From Thiobacillus sp. SCUT-2 (GTDB taxonomy: Bacteria > Pseudomonadota > Gammaproteobacteria > Burkholderiales > Thiobacillaceae), in the NCBI RefSeq assembly GCF_035621355.1, contig NZ_CP141769.1, positions 620,001-684,000 on the forward strand: a DNA stretch of 64,000 bases, read 5' to 3'. Made by a program: the position numbers and the translations under genes. Positions 30,602-38,233 of the stretch are shown here, one piece after another (position 1 is the stretch's first letter; every line of letters starts with the position of its first letter). The notes under the pieces are model-generated. The model was given only the letters and a program-made list of their open reading frames with translations. It had not been told where the DNA came from and ran no database searches.

Positions 30602-31303
30602 ATGCCGCGTTTCGGATTGATGTTGATCGGCCTGTGGGCGTATGCCTGCGCCACGTATGCCGCCTTGCCCGATTCCCAGGTCTTTCCGGCCACGGGTGAA
30701 CGGCTGCTGCTGTGGATGGCGTCCGAGCACGGTCGCAGCGAAGCGGAACTGGATGCCGCGCGGAAACTGGCCACGCAGGGCGTCGAGGTCTGGTCGCTGG
30801 ATTCGGCAAATGCCTATTTTCTGCCTCCGTTGCCGAGCAGCATGGACGCGCTGCCCGTTGCGGACGTGGCCGACTGGCTGCGTGCGGCGCAGGCAAGCGG
30901 CAAGCAGGTGACGGTAGTCGCGGTGTCGCGCGCGGCCGTGCCCGTGTTGCGGGGGGCGGCCCTGTTGCCGCCTGAACGGCGCAAACACCTGTGCGTGATG
31001 CTGGTGCATCCGAATCTCTACACGGACGTCGAGCCCATGGCCGATCCGGACTATCTGCCGCTGGCCGATCTGTCCGGCCTGCAGGTGCGGGTCCTGCAGC
31101 CGCGTCGCTCGGCGGCGACACCGTGGCTCGCAGGCTTGCTCGACCATCTGATGCTTCACGGCGCCGACGTGACCGACGTGGTGCTGGAGAATCTGCGCGA
31201 GAATTGGTGGGCGCGGGAGACGCCGACGGCGTTCGAGCAGGCCGAAAGTCGGCGCCTGGATGCCCTGCTGCTGCGCCAACTGACGGACTGGGGATGCAAG
31301 TGA
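30602..31303 (+). CDS. Secreted protein of unknown function, paired with a TlpA-type thioredoxin
   Basis: I cannot name this 233-residue protein. It has a signal peptide (FGLMLIGLWAYACATYAA). The sequence alternates beta-strand and helix stretches (LLLWMASEHG, VEVWSLDSANAY, VTVVAVSRAAVPVL, KHLCVMLVHPNLY) in a way that recalls an alpha/beta-hydrolase fold with a degenerate nucleophile elbow (AVSRAA). That is inference. It overlaps the thioredoxin gene by 10 bases, so the two are translated together and probably act together in the periplasm. The start MPRFGLM has no strong ribosome site. Confidence 0.7.
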   Translation: MPRFGLMLIGLWAYACATYAALPDSQVFPATGERLLLWMASEHGRSEAELDAARKLATQGVEVWSLDSANAYFLPPLPSSMDALPVADVADWLRAAQASGKQVTVVAVSRAAVPVLRGAALLPPERRKHLCVMLVHPNLYTDVEPMADPDYLPLADLSGLQVRVLQPRRSAATPWLAGLLDHLMLHGADVTDVVLENLRENWWARETPTAFEQAESRRLDALLLRQLTDWGCK

Positions 31304-31827
31304 AACATTTATTGAATGTGATGGCGATCGGCCTGCTGTGGATCGCGGGCGCGCAAGCCACCGGCTTCGAAAAGCGCGCGGCCGTGCCGGCGCCGGACCT
31401 GCAGGCGCGTGAGGTGAACGGCTCCGTGCGCAGCATGGCGGACTTCCGCGGCAAGGTGGTCGTAGTCAATTTCTGGGCGACATGGTGTCCCCCCTGCCAG
31501 CGCGAGATGCCCTCCCTGGAGCGCCTGCGGGCGAAAATGGCTGGGCGGCCGCTGGCGATCGTCGCGGTGTCCAGCGCCGAGGCGCCCGATGACGTGAAGG
31601 CCTACCTGTCCCGCATGAAGCTCGGGTTTCCGGTGTGGCTCGATCCTGACAGCGACAATACCCGGCGCTGGAAGGTCTTTGCCCTGCCGACCACGTTTCT
31701 GCTGGATCCCGCCGGTCGGGTACGTTATGTCCTGACCGGGCCGGCCGAGTGGGACGAGGGCGAGGCCCTGGCCTTGATTGAGTCCTTGCTGGCGGAAAGG
31801 CCGGAAAGCGCGAAACAGACGAAATAA
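31294..31827 (+). CDS. TlpA/ResA-family periplasmic thiol-disulfide protein
   Basis: The 177-residue protein has a signal peptide ending near GAQA and the thioredoxin-like AhpC/TSA fold. The active site is WATWCPPC (Cys65, Cys68) and the cis-proline loop is ALPTTFLLDP. Such proteins reduce periplasmic disulfides, for example in cytochrome c maturation. Here it may serve Sox cytochromes, SoxY or the partner protein encoded just upstream. The ATG is inside the end of the upstream gene. Confidence 0.88.
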   Translation: MQVKHLLNVMAIGLLWIAGAQATGFEKRAAVPAPDLQAREVNGSVRSMADFRGKVVVVNFWATWCPPCQREMPSLERLRAKMAGRPLAIVAVSSAEAPDDVKAYLSRMKLGFPVWLDPDSDNTRRWKVFALPTTFLLDPAGRVRYVLTGPAEWDEGEALALIESLLAERPESAKQTK

Positions 31828-32085
31828 AGATGCGCAAGTCTTGAATAAATAAGGATTTTTCATTGGTTGACCTTATGCCCCCATCAAGCATTTTGCTTGC
31901 CATGACGCGGGCAGCGCGTGCAAAATAACAAAATATTCGGATTGTTTAATATAGCCGTCCCCGCAGCATCCAGCGCCGATGCGCTGGCGCTGCTTCCAGC
32001 AGTCACCTAGTGTGTTATATCCGGGTAGGGAAAGGTCGGCTCCTGAAAAGGAGCCGTCGGGGGCTTTTTTGAACCTAGAGACCGC
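31828..32085 (+). promoter_or_regulatory. Structured leader region upstream of soeA
   Basis: This 258-base gap is AT-rich at its left and structured at its right. GCAGC...CAGCGC-CGAT-GCGCTG...GCTGC (about 31962-31992) can fold into a long stem. CGGCTCCT-GAAA-AGGAGCCG (32037-32056) forms an 8-bp stem with a GNRA tetraloop, and a T6 run follows at 32065-32070, 15 bases before the soeA ATG. It could be an attenuator or a metabolite-sensing leader. I cannot match it by eye to a known riboswitch class. Confidence 0.45.
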
Positions 32086-34962
32086 ATGAACGCCAAGATC
32101 AAACTCGAAAATCACGACGCGCAGGAAATCAAGTACACCACTTGTTATATGTGTGCCTGTCGCTGCGGCATCAAGGTGACGCTGGAGGACAACAAGGTCC
32201 GCTTCATCCAGGGCAACCGCAATCACCCGACCAACCAGGGCGTGCTGTGCGCCAAGGGCTCGGCGGGCATCATGAAGCAGTATTCGACGGCGAAGCTGAC
32301 CCAGCCGCTGATGAGGAAGCCCGGAACCGAGCGCGGCGAGGGCATCTACGAGGCGATCTCCTGGGAGCAGGCACTCGACATCCTGACCGACCGTCTGGAG
32401 GAGATCCGTTCGACGGACCCCTCGAAGCTGGCCTTCTTCACCGGCCGCGACCAGATGCAGGCGCTCACCGGCCTGTGGGCGCAGCAGTTCGGCACCCCGA
32501 ACTGGGCGGCGCATGGCGGCTTCTGCTCGGTCAACATGGCGGCGGCCGGCCTCTACACCATCGGCTTCTCGTTCTGGGAATTCGGCGCACCGGACTGGGA
32601 CTACGCCAAGTACTTCATCATGTGGGGCGTCGCCGAGGACCACTCCTCGAACCCGATCAAGATTGGCCTCGAGAAGCTCAAGCGCAAGGGGGGCAAGTTC
32701 GTCACCGTCAACCCGGTGCGCACCGGCTACTCGGCGATCGCCGACGAATGGCTGCCGATCAAGCCCGGCATGGACGGCCTGCTCGCCATGTCGATGGTGC
32801 ACGTGCTGCTGAAGCACGAGAAGTTCGACTACGAATTCCTGGTGCGCTACACCAACGCCTCGTGGCTGGTGGTGCAGACCCCGGGCCAGAAGGGCGACGG
32901 TCTCTTCCTGCGCGACGAGAACAACCAGCCGCTGATCTGGGACATCGAGAAGGAAGCGTTCCGCAACGGCATGGATGGCGACATCGCGCCGGCGCTGTTC
33001 GGCGAATATGTCGCGCCCGACGGCCGCCGCGTCAAGACCGTGATGTCGATGGTCGCCGAGCGCTACCTCGATTCGCGCTACGCGCCGGAAAACGTCGCGC
33101 TGGAAGTGGGCCTGCCCGCCGAGACGATCGAGCGCATCGCGCTGGAAATGGCGCACGTCGCGTTCAAGGAAACGGTCGAGCTGCCGATCGAGTGGACCGA
33201 CGTCTGGGGCAGGAAGCACGACAAGGTCGTCGGCCGTCCGGTCGCGATGTACGCGATGCGCGGGATCTCCGCGCACTCCAACGGCTTCCACGCCTGCCGC
33301 GCGGTGCACTTCATCCAGATGCTGCTGGGCGCGCTCGACGCGCCGGGCAACTTCCGCGCCCGCGCGCCGTACCCGAAGCCGATTCCGCCGCACCAGTTGC
33401 CGGAAAACAACATCGACATCATCAACGCGCCGAACACCCCGCTGTCGCGTCCGCCGCTCGGCTTCCCGACGCGCCCGGAAGACCTCGTGGTCGACGAGTT
33501 CGGCAACCCGCTGCGCATCGACAAGGCCTACTCGTGGGAGGTGCCGATCGCCTCGCACGGCCTGATGCACATGGTCATCACCAACGCCACCAACCATGAC
33601 CCGTACGCGATCGACACGCTGATCCTGTTCATGGCCAACATGGCGTGGAACTCGACCATGAACACCAAGAACATCCAGGACATGCTGCGGATGAAGGACC
33701 CCGAGGAACCGGGCGAGTACAAGATCCCGTTCCTCGTCGTCATCGACGCGTTCCACTCGGAGATGACCAACTTCGCCGACCTGATCCTGCCGGACACGAC
33801 CTACCTCGAGCGCCACGACTGCATCTCGCTGCTCGACCGTCCGATCTCCGAGCCGGACGCCGCCGCCGACGCGATCCGCTATCCGCTGGTCAAGCTCGAC
33901 CGCGACGTGCGCCCGTGGCAGGAAGTCATGGTCGAGCTCGCCTCGCGCCTGAAGTTCCCGGCCTTCACCAACCAGGACGGCAGCCGCAAGTTCAAGGACT
34001 ACCCCGACTTCATCGTCAACTACGAGCGCTCGCCCGGCATCGGCTTCCTCTCCGGCTGGCGTGGCAAGGACGGCACGAAGTCGCTCAAGGGCGAGCCGAA
34101 CCCGAAGCAGTGGGACAAGTACATCGAGAACCAGAGCTTCTTCGCGCACCACTGGCCCGACAACCAGAAGTACATGCGCTACGCGAACAAGGACTACCTC
34201 GACGTCGCGGCCGACGCCGGCTTCGTTGGCAAGCCCGAACCGATCATCATGCAGTTCTATTCCGAGCCGCTGCAGAAGTTCCGCCTCGCCGGCATGGGCC
34301 TGTACGACGGCCCGCAGCCGAACAACCAGGTCGACCGCGAGCGTCTCGTGAAGTACTTCGACCCGCTGCCGATGTGGTACGAGCCGCTCGAGCAGCAGCG
34401 CGTCGACGCCAAGGAATACCCGTTCTTCGCGCTGACCCAGCGCCCGATGTTCATGTACCACTCGTGGGATTCGCAGAACGTGTGGCTGCGCCAGATCATG
34501 GCCCAGAACTACCTCTACATGAACGCCCGCAAGGCGGCCGAGATGGGCATCCAGGACTTCGACTGGGTGTGGGTCGAGTCGCACAACGGCAAGATCCGCT
34601 GCCAGGTCAAGACCATGGAAGGCACGCAGGAAGATACCGTGTGGACCTGGAACGCCATCGGCAAGCAGAAGGGCGCCTGGGGCCTCAAGGAAGAGGCGTC
34701 CGAAGCGACCAAGGGCTTCCTGCTGAACCACCTGATCTCGGAGCTGCTGCCGGAGAAGGCCGGCGAGCGCCGCGTCACCAACTCCGACCCGGTCACCGGC
34801 CAGGCGGCGTGGTTCGACCTGCGCGTGAAGATCTGGAAAGCGGAACCGGGCGAGACCGGCTCGTGGCCGCAGTTCGACGTGCTCAAGCCCTACCCGGGCG
34901 ACGAGCGCTACGAGCGCCCCGACGTGCTGCGCTACGACGCCCGCAGCCACGAGAAGAACTAA
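32086..34962 (+). CDS. soeA: SoeA-like molybdopterin catalytic subunit of sulfite:quinone dehydrogenase
   Basis: The 958-residue molybdopterin oxidoreductase of the DMSO reductase family has a 4Fe-4S motif Cys20-x2-Cys23-x3-Cys27-x27-Cys55. Cys147 in HGGFCSVN is the probable molybdenum ligand. There is no Tat signal, so it is cytoplasmic, which separates it from periplasmic PsrA/PhsA relatives. With SoeB and SoeC it would oxidise sulfite to sulfate and feed quinone. Adjacent rhodanese, tusA and dsrE2 support sulfite oxidation. A reductase working in the other direction cannot be ruled out from sequence alone. Confidence 0.88.
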   Translation: MNAKIKLENHDAQEIKYTTCYMCACRCGIKVTLEDNKVRFIQGNRNHPTNQGVLCAKGSAGIMKQYSTAKLTQPLMRKPGTERGEGIYEAISWEQALDILTDRLEEIRSTDPSKLAFFTGRDQMQALTGLWAQQFGTPNWAAHGGFCSVNMAAAGLYTIGFSFWEFGAPDWDYAKYFIMWGVAEDHSSNPIKIGLEKLKRKGGKFVTVNPVRTGYSAIADEWLPIKPGMDGLLAMSMVHVLLKHEKFDYEFLVRYTNASWLVVQTPGQKGDGLFLRDENNQPLIWDIEKEAFRNGMDGDIAPALFGEYVAPDGRRVKTVMSMVAERYLDSRYAPENVALEVGLPAETIERIALEMAHVAFKETVELPIEWTDVWGRKHDKVVGRPVAMYAMRGISAHSNGFHACRAVHFIQMLLGALDAPGNFRARAPYPKPIPPHQLPENNIDIINAPNTPLSRPPLGFPTRPEDLVVDEFGNPLRIDKAYSWEVPIASHGLMHMVITNATNHDPYAIDTLILFMANMAWNSTMNTKNIQDMLRMKDPEEPGEYKIPFLVVIDAFHSEMTNFADLILPDTTYLERHDCISLLDRPISEPDAAADAIRYPLVKLDRDVRPWQEVMVELASRLKFPAFTNQDGSRKFKDYPDFIVNYERSPGIGFLSGWRGKDGTKSLKGEPNPKQWDKYIENQSFFAHHWPDNQKYMRYANKDYLDVAADAGFVGKPEPIIMQFYSEPLQKFRLAGMGLYDGPQPNNQVDRERLVKYFDPLPMWYEPLEQQRVDAKEYPFFALTQRPMFMYHSWDSQNVWLRQIMAQNYLYMNARKAAEMGIQDFDWVWVESHNGKIRCQVKTMEGTQEDTVWTWNAIGKQKGAWGLKEEASEATKGFLLNHLISELLPEKAGERRVTNSDPVTGQAAWFDLRVKIWKAEPGETGSWPQFDVLKPYPGDERYERPDVLRYDARSHEKN

Positions 34963-34998
34963 AACCGCCCAGCCAGAACATCAAGACGAGAGAGCATC

Positions 34999-35694
34999 AT
35001 GAGACTAGGTTTGGTCATTGACCTCGACGTGTGCGTGGGCTGTCATGCCTGCGCCATCGCCTGCAAGGAATGGAACGCCTCCGGCACCATCGGCCCGCTG
35101 TCCGACTACCAGCCCTACGGCGCCGAGCCGTCGGGCGTGTGGTTCAACCGGATCCGCCATTTCGAGATGGACGAGTATCCGAACAACAAGACGATCAACT
35201 TCCCGATGTCGTGCATGCACTGCGAGGACGCCGACTGCGTCACCGTGTGCCCGACCGGCGCCTCCTACAAGCGTGCCGAAGACGGCATCGTGCTGATCGA
35301 CCAGAACAAGTGCATGGGCTGCAACTACTGCTCGTGGGCCTGCCCGTACGGCGCGCGCGAGCTCGACCGTTCGTCCGGCACCATGAAGAAGTGCACCCTG
35401 TGCATCGACCGCATCTACGACGAGAAGCTGCCGGTCGAGGAGCGCCAGCCCTCGTGCGTGCTGACCTGCCCGGCGCACGCGCGCATGTTCGGCGACTTCG
35501 ACGATCCGGACTCGGCGGTGTCGCGCGTGGTGCGCGAGCGCGGCGGTTATCCGCTGATGCCCGAGCTCAACTACAACCCGACCAACACCTATCTGCCGCC
35601 GCGCCGCAAGCCGGTGATCGAGATCGAGACCAAGCCCAAGGGCGGCCTGAAGGAAAGCATCAAGCAGTTCGCCAACAGACTGGTGCGCCGCTGA
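34999..35694 (+). CDS. soeB: SoeB-like iron-sulfur subunit
   Basis: The 231-residue ferredoxin-type protein has four cysteine clusters: CVGCHACAIAC, CMHCEDADCVTVC, CMGCNYCSWAC and CTLC...CVLTC. This is the four-cubane pattern of DmsB/PsrB/SoeB electron-transfer subunits. It passes electrons from SoeA to the membrane anchor. It has no signal peptide and follows soeA by 36 bases, with a GAGAGA-type ribosome site. Confidence 0.92.
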   Translation: MRLGLVIDLDVCVGCHACAIACKEWNASGTIGPLSDYQPYGAEPSGVWFNRIRHFEMDEYPNNKTINFPMSCMHCEDADCVTVCPTGASYKRAEDGIVLIDQNKCMGCNYCSWACPYGARELDRSSGTMKKCTLCIDRIYDEKLPVEERQPSCVLTCPAHARMFGDFDDPDSAVSRVVRERGGYPLMPELNYNPTNTYLPPRRKPVIEIETKPKGGLKESIKQFANRLVRR

Positions 35695-35722
35695 ACCGCG
35701 CTGAATTAATTAGGAAATCACC

Positions 35723-36661
35723 ATGCATCCAGCCTTTTCAGTCATTTTCTTCACCGTCGCGTCGGGTGCCGGCTTCGGCCTGTTCTCGCTGCTGTTCATC
35801 ACCGACGTGTTCAAGCTTGGCGGCGGCTTCAGCCGCGAACAGCTCGTGATCGGCGGCATCGTGGCGATGGCCCTGATCGTCTTCGGCCTGCTGTCGTCGA
35901 CCTTCCACCTTGCGAATCCCAAGAATGCCTGGCGTGCGGTCAGCCGTTTCCGCACCTCGTGGCTGTCGCGCGAGGGCGTGTTCGCCATCGTCTTCATGCC
36001 GCTGGCGCTCGTCTATCTCGCCAGCATCTGGTTCGAGGCGCCCGCCTGGCTGCGTGACACCGTCGGCTTCATGACCGCCGTGCTCGCCTGGGTCACGGTC
36101 TTCTCCACCGGCATGATCTACGCCTGCCTGAAGACCATCCGCCAGTGGAACACGCCGCTGGTGCCGGCCAACTACCTGGCGCTGGGCTATGCGAGCGGCA
36201 GCCTGCTGCTGCTGGCGGGTGCGGTCCTGGCGGGCCTCCAGACCCTCCCGTTCATCGCGATGGCGGCGCTGATCGTGTCGATTGCAGCGGTGCTGAAGGC
36301 GATCTACTATTTCTGGATTCGCAGCCCCGGCCTGACCCCGACGATGAACACCGCGACGGGCCTGACCCGCGCCAAGCTCAAGCTGCTGGACACCGGCCAT
36401 ACCCACGGCACCTTCCTCACCCAGGAGTTCGGCTTCCAACTCGCGCGCGAAAAGGCGAGCCTGCTCAAGGTGGTCGTGTTCGGGCTGGGCTTCGCCGTAC
36501 CCGGCCTCATGCTGGTCTGGGTGTTCAACGAGCAGGGCGGGCAGGGCGCGGCCATCGTCGCGGCGCTCGCGGGCATCGCGGGTGCGGCGGTCGAGCGCTG
36601 GCTGTTCTTCGCAGAAGCGCGCCATGTGGTGAACCTGTACCACGGCGCCCAGCGCTGCTGA
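35723..36661 (+). CDS. soeC: SoeC-like membrane anchor subunit (DmsC family)
   Basis: The 312-residue protein has about eight hydrophobic segments, consistent with the DmsC family of quinone-interacting anchors. Examples are AFSVIFFTVASGAGFGLFSL and LVIGGIVAMALIVFGLL. It holds SoeAB to the cytoplasmic face and donates electrons to quinone. It starts 28 bases after soeB, with a weak ribosome site (AGGAAA). Confidence 0.9.
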   Translation: MHPAFSVIFFTVASGAGFGLFSLLFITDVFKLGGGFSREQLVIGGIVAMALIVFGLLSSTFHLANPKNAWRAVSRFRTSWLSREGVFAIVFMPLALVYLASIWFEAPAWLRDTVGFMTAVLAWVTVFSTGMIYACLKTIRQWNTPLVPANYLALGYASGSLLLLAGAVLAGLQTLPFIAMAALIVSIAAVLKAIYYFWIRSPGLTPTMNTATGLTRAKLKLLDTGHTHGTFLTQEFGFQLAREKASLLKVVVFGLGFAVPGLMLVWVFNEQGGQGAAIVAALAGIAGAAVERWLFFAEARHVVNLYHGAQRC

Positions 36662-36760
36662 TCGCAACCCCCTCGTCAGGATGGGGGGTGCCTTGGCGGA
36701 GCGCCCGCTTTGAGATATATTAGCGAGTTCTAATTTATCCTTTGCAGGAGTGTGACACGA

Positions 36761-37090
36761 ATGTTCGGATTGTCAGGTTTCAAGGAAGTCGATCCCGGCT
36801 ACGTCGCTGAACTCGCCGCCAAGGGCGCGCACCTGATCGATGTCCGCACCGAGGCCGAAGTGGCCCAGGGCGTCATCGACGGCGCGATCCACATCCCGCT
36901 GCACCTGCTGCCGCTGCGCGCGGCAGACATCCCCCAGGACAAGCCCGTCGTGATCTACTGCCGCTCGGGTGCGCGCTCCGCACAGGCCTGCGCGTTCATG
37001 GCGTCGAAAGGCTATGACAACATGCACAACCTCGCCGGCGGCATCATGGCCTGGGCCCGCTCGGGAAACACGATCAGCCTGCCGCGCTGA
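36761..37090 (+). CDS. Single-domain rhodanese
   Basis: The 109-residue cytoplasmic sulfurtransferase has the active-site loop YCRSGARS with Cys67 and the LIDVRTEAEV region. It probably transfers sulfane sulfur to TusA, as rhodanese-TusA-DsrE2 sets do in other sulfur oxidisers. The start is the ATG after AGGAG at 36747-36750; an upstream GTG would sit too close to that site. It follows soeC by 99 bases. Confidence 0.92.
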   Translation: MFGLSGFKEVDPGYVAELAAKGAHLIDVRTEAEVAQGVIDGAIHIPLHLLPLRAADIPQDKPVVIYCRSGARSAQACAFMASKGYDNMHNLAGGIMAWARSGNTISLPR

Positions 37091-37223
37091 TCCAGACGAA
37101 GAAGCAAGAACTGGCCGGTTTTTCCCATTGCGCAGCGATATGAGTTGCAATAGGGGAACTTCTGGTTTAAGGTACCGCAGCATTTTTTTAGTACATGCCG
37201 ATTTAATGTAAGGAGAACAAAAG

Positions 37224-37451
37224 ATGAACTTTGATAAAGAACTGGACGCGCGCGGCCTCAACTGTCCCCTGCCCATCCTGCGTGCCAAGAAGGCCCTGGC
37301 TGAAGTCGCCAGCGGCCAGGTGCTGAAGATCCTGTCGACCGACCCGGGCTCGGTCAAGGACTTCGCCGCTTTCGCCAAGCAGACCGGCAACGAGCTGCTG
37401 TCCACCGCCGAAGCGGGTGGCGAGTTCACCTTCTTCATGAAGAAAAAATAA
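37224..37451 (+). CDS. tusA: TusA-family sulfur carrier protein
   Basis: This 75-residue protein carries the NCPLPILRAKKAL motif with Cys14 as the persulfide carrier (CPxP). The two-layer sandwich fold and length are typical. In sulfur oxidisers TusA collects sulfur from rhodanese or DsrE-type proteins and hands it to the reverse Dsr or sHdr pathway. It has a strong AAGGAG ribosome site and a terminator directly behind it, so it may be highly expressed. Confidence 0.95.
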   Translation: MNFDKELDARGLNCPLPILRAKKALAEVASGQVLKILSTDPGSVKDFAAFAKQTGNELLSTAEAGGEFTFFMKKK

Positions 37452-37466
37452 TACGAAACGAAACCG

Positions 37467-37505
37467 GCGCCGTCTGTTCAAACGAACACACGGCGCTGTT
37501 TTTTT
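37467..37505 (+). terminator. Terminator after tusA
   Basis: GCGCCGT / ACGGCGC outer stem and GTTC-AAAC-GAAC inner stem are followed by a T-rich run. It lies 16 bases after the tusA stop and before dsrE2, so dsrE2 expression would come from read-through or its own start. Confidence 0.85.
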
Positions 37506-37528
37506 AACCGGTACAGGAGAGACAGAGC

Positions 37529-38038
37529 ATGGATACCAAAAAAATGGCCATCATCGCCACCAAGGGCACGCTGGACTGGGCCTACCCCCCGTTCATCCTC
37601 GCTTCGACGGCGGCCGCGCTGGGCTATGAGACCCAGATTTTCTTCACTTTCTATGGCCTCCAGCTCGTCCGCAAAGACCTGTCTGGGCTGAAGGTCAGCC
37701 CGCTGGGCAACCCCGGCATGCCGATGAAGATGCCGTTCGGCCCGAAGTGGTTCAAGAGCATCAACTGGAACATGCCCAACGCCATCCAGTCGCTGATTCC
37801 CGGTTACGAGAGCGTCGCCACGGCGCTGATGAAGCAGACCATCGCCAACAACGGCGTGGCCACCATCCCCGACCTGCGCAGCCTGTGCCAGGAAGCCGAC
37901 GTGAAATTCATCGCCTGCCAGATGACCGTGGAACTGTTCGGCTTCGACCATTCCGACTTCATCGACGGCCTCGAATACGGCGGCGCCGCCACCTTCTTCG
38001 AGTTTGCCGGCGAAACCGACATCTGCCTGTTCATTTAA
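37529..38038 (+). CDS. dsrE2: DsrE2-family sulfur transferase
   Basis: The 169-residue protein matches DsrE2: the opening MAIIATKGTLDWAYPPFILA, the FFTFYGLQLVRKD segment and conserved cysteines Cys120 and Cys130 (SLCQEADVKFIAC). Such proteins accept persulfide sulfur and work with TusA and rhodanese. A membrane-associated character is likely from the hydrophobic N-terminal region, but this is not certain. It has a CAGGAGA ribosome site and lies between two terminators. Confidence 0.9.
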   Translation: MDTKKMAIIATKGTLDWAYPPFILASTAAALGYETQIFFTFYGLQLVRKDLSGLKVSPLGNPGMPMKMPFGPKWFKSINWNMPNAIQSLIPGYESVATALMKQTIANNGVATIPDLRSLCQEADVKFIACQMTVELFGFDHSDFIDGLEYGGAATFFEFAGETDICLFI

Positions 38039-38060
38039 GAATCGGCACATTCAGTCCGCT

Positions 38061-38093
38061 AAAGAGAGCCGAAGCAATTCGGCTCTCTTTTTT
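38061..38093 (+). terminator. Terminator after dsrE2
   Basis: A 13-bp stem (AAAGAGAGCCGAA / TTCGGCTCTCTTT) with a GCAA loop is followed by further T residues. It is 23 bases beyond the dsrE2 stop. Confidence 0.92.
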
Positions 38094-38233
38094 GTGTCTT
38101 TTGTACCACATCGGTCGTGCATCGTCCGCTCCATTACGGCCGCTGCCTTGTCTAAAAGCAAGCACGGGCGTAGCCTTCGGGGCGGGTCATACAAAAAGTT
38201 GATCTGTAGCAATTTCGCCCAAAGGAGACATCA

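Noticed and set aside
32037-32070. Calling the GNRA hairpin before soeA a simple terminator
   Set aside because: The T6 run begins 8 bases after the stem, not directly, and lies only 15 bases before the start codon. An attenuator or leader element is possible but an ordinary terminator is not supported.
31873-34950. A 1025-codon open frame on the minus strand opposite soeA
   Set aside because: It is antisense to a full-length molybdoenzyme with all motifs. Its product is an unnatural His/Arg/Val-rich string, as expected from GC-rich codon bias on the other strand.
32086-36661. Identification of the molybdoenzyme operon as thiosulfate or polysulfide reductase
   Set aside because: The catalytic subunit has no Tat signal and so is cytoplasmic, and the genes adjoin TusA, rhodanese and DsrE2. 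This fits SoeABC better, although direction of catalysis is not proven by sequence.
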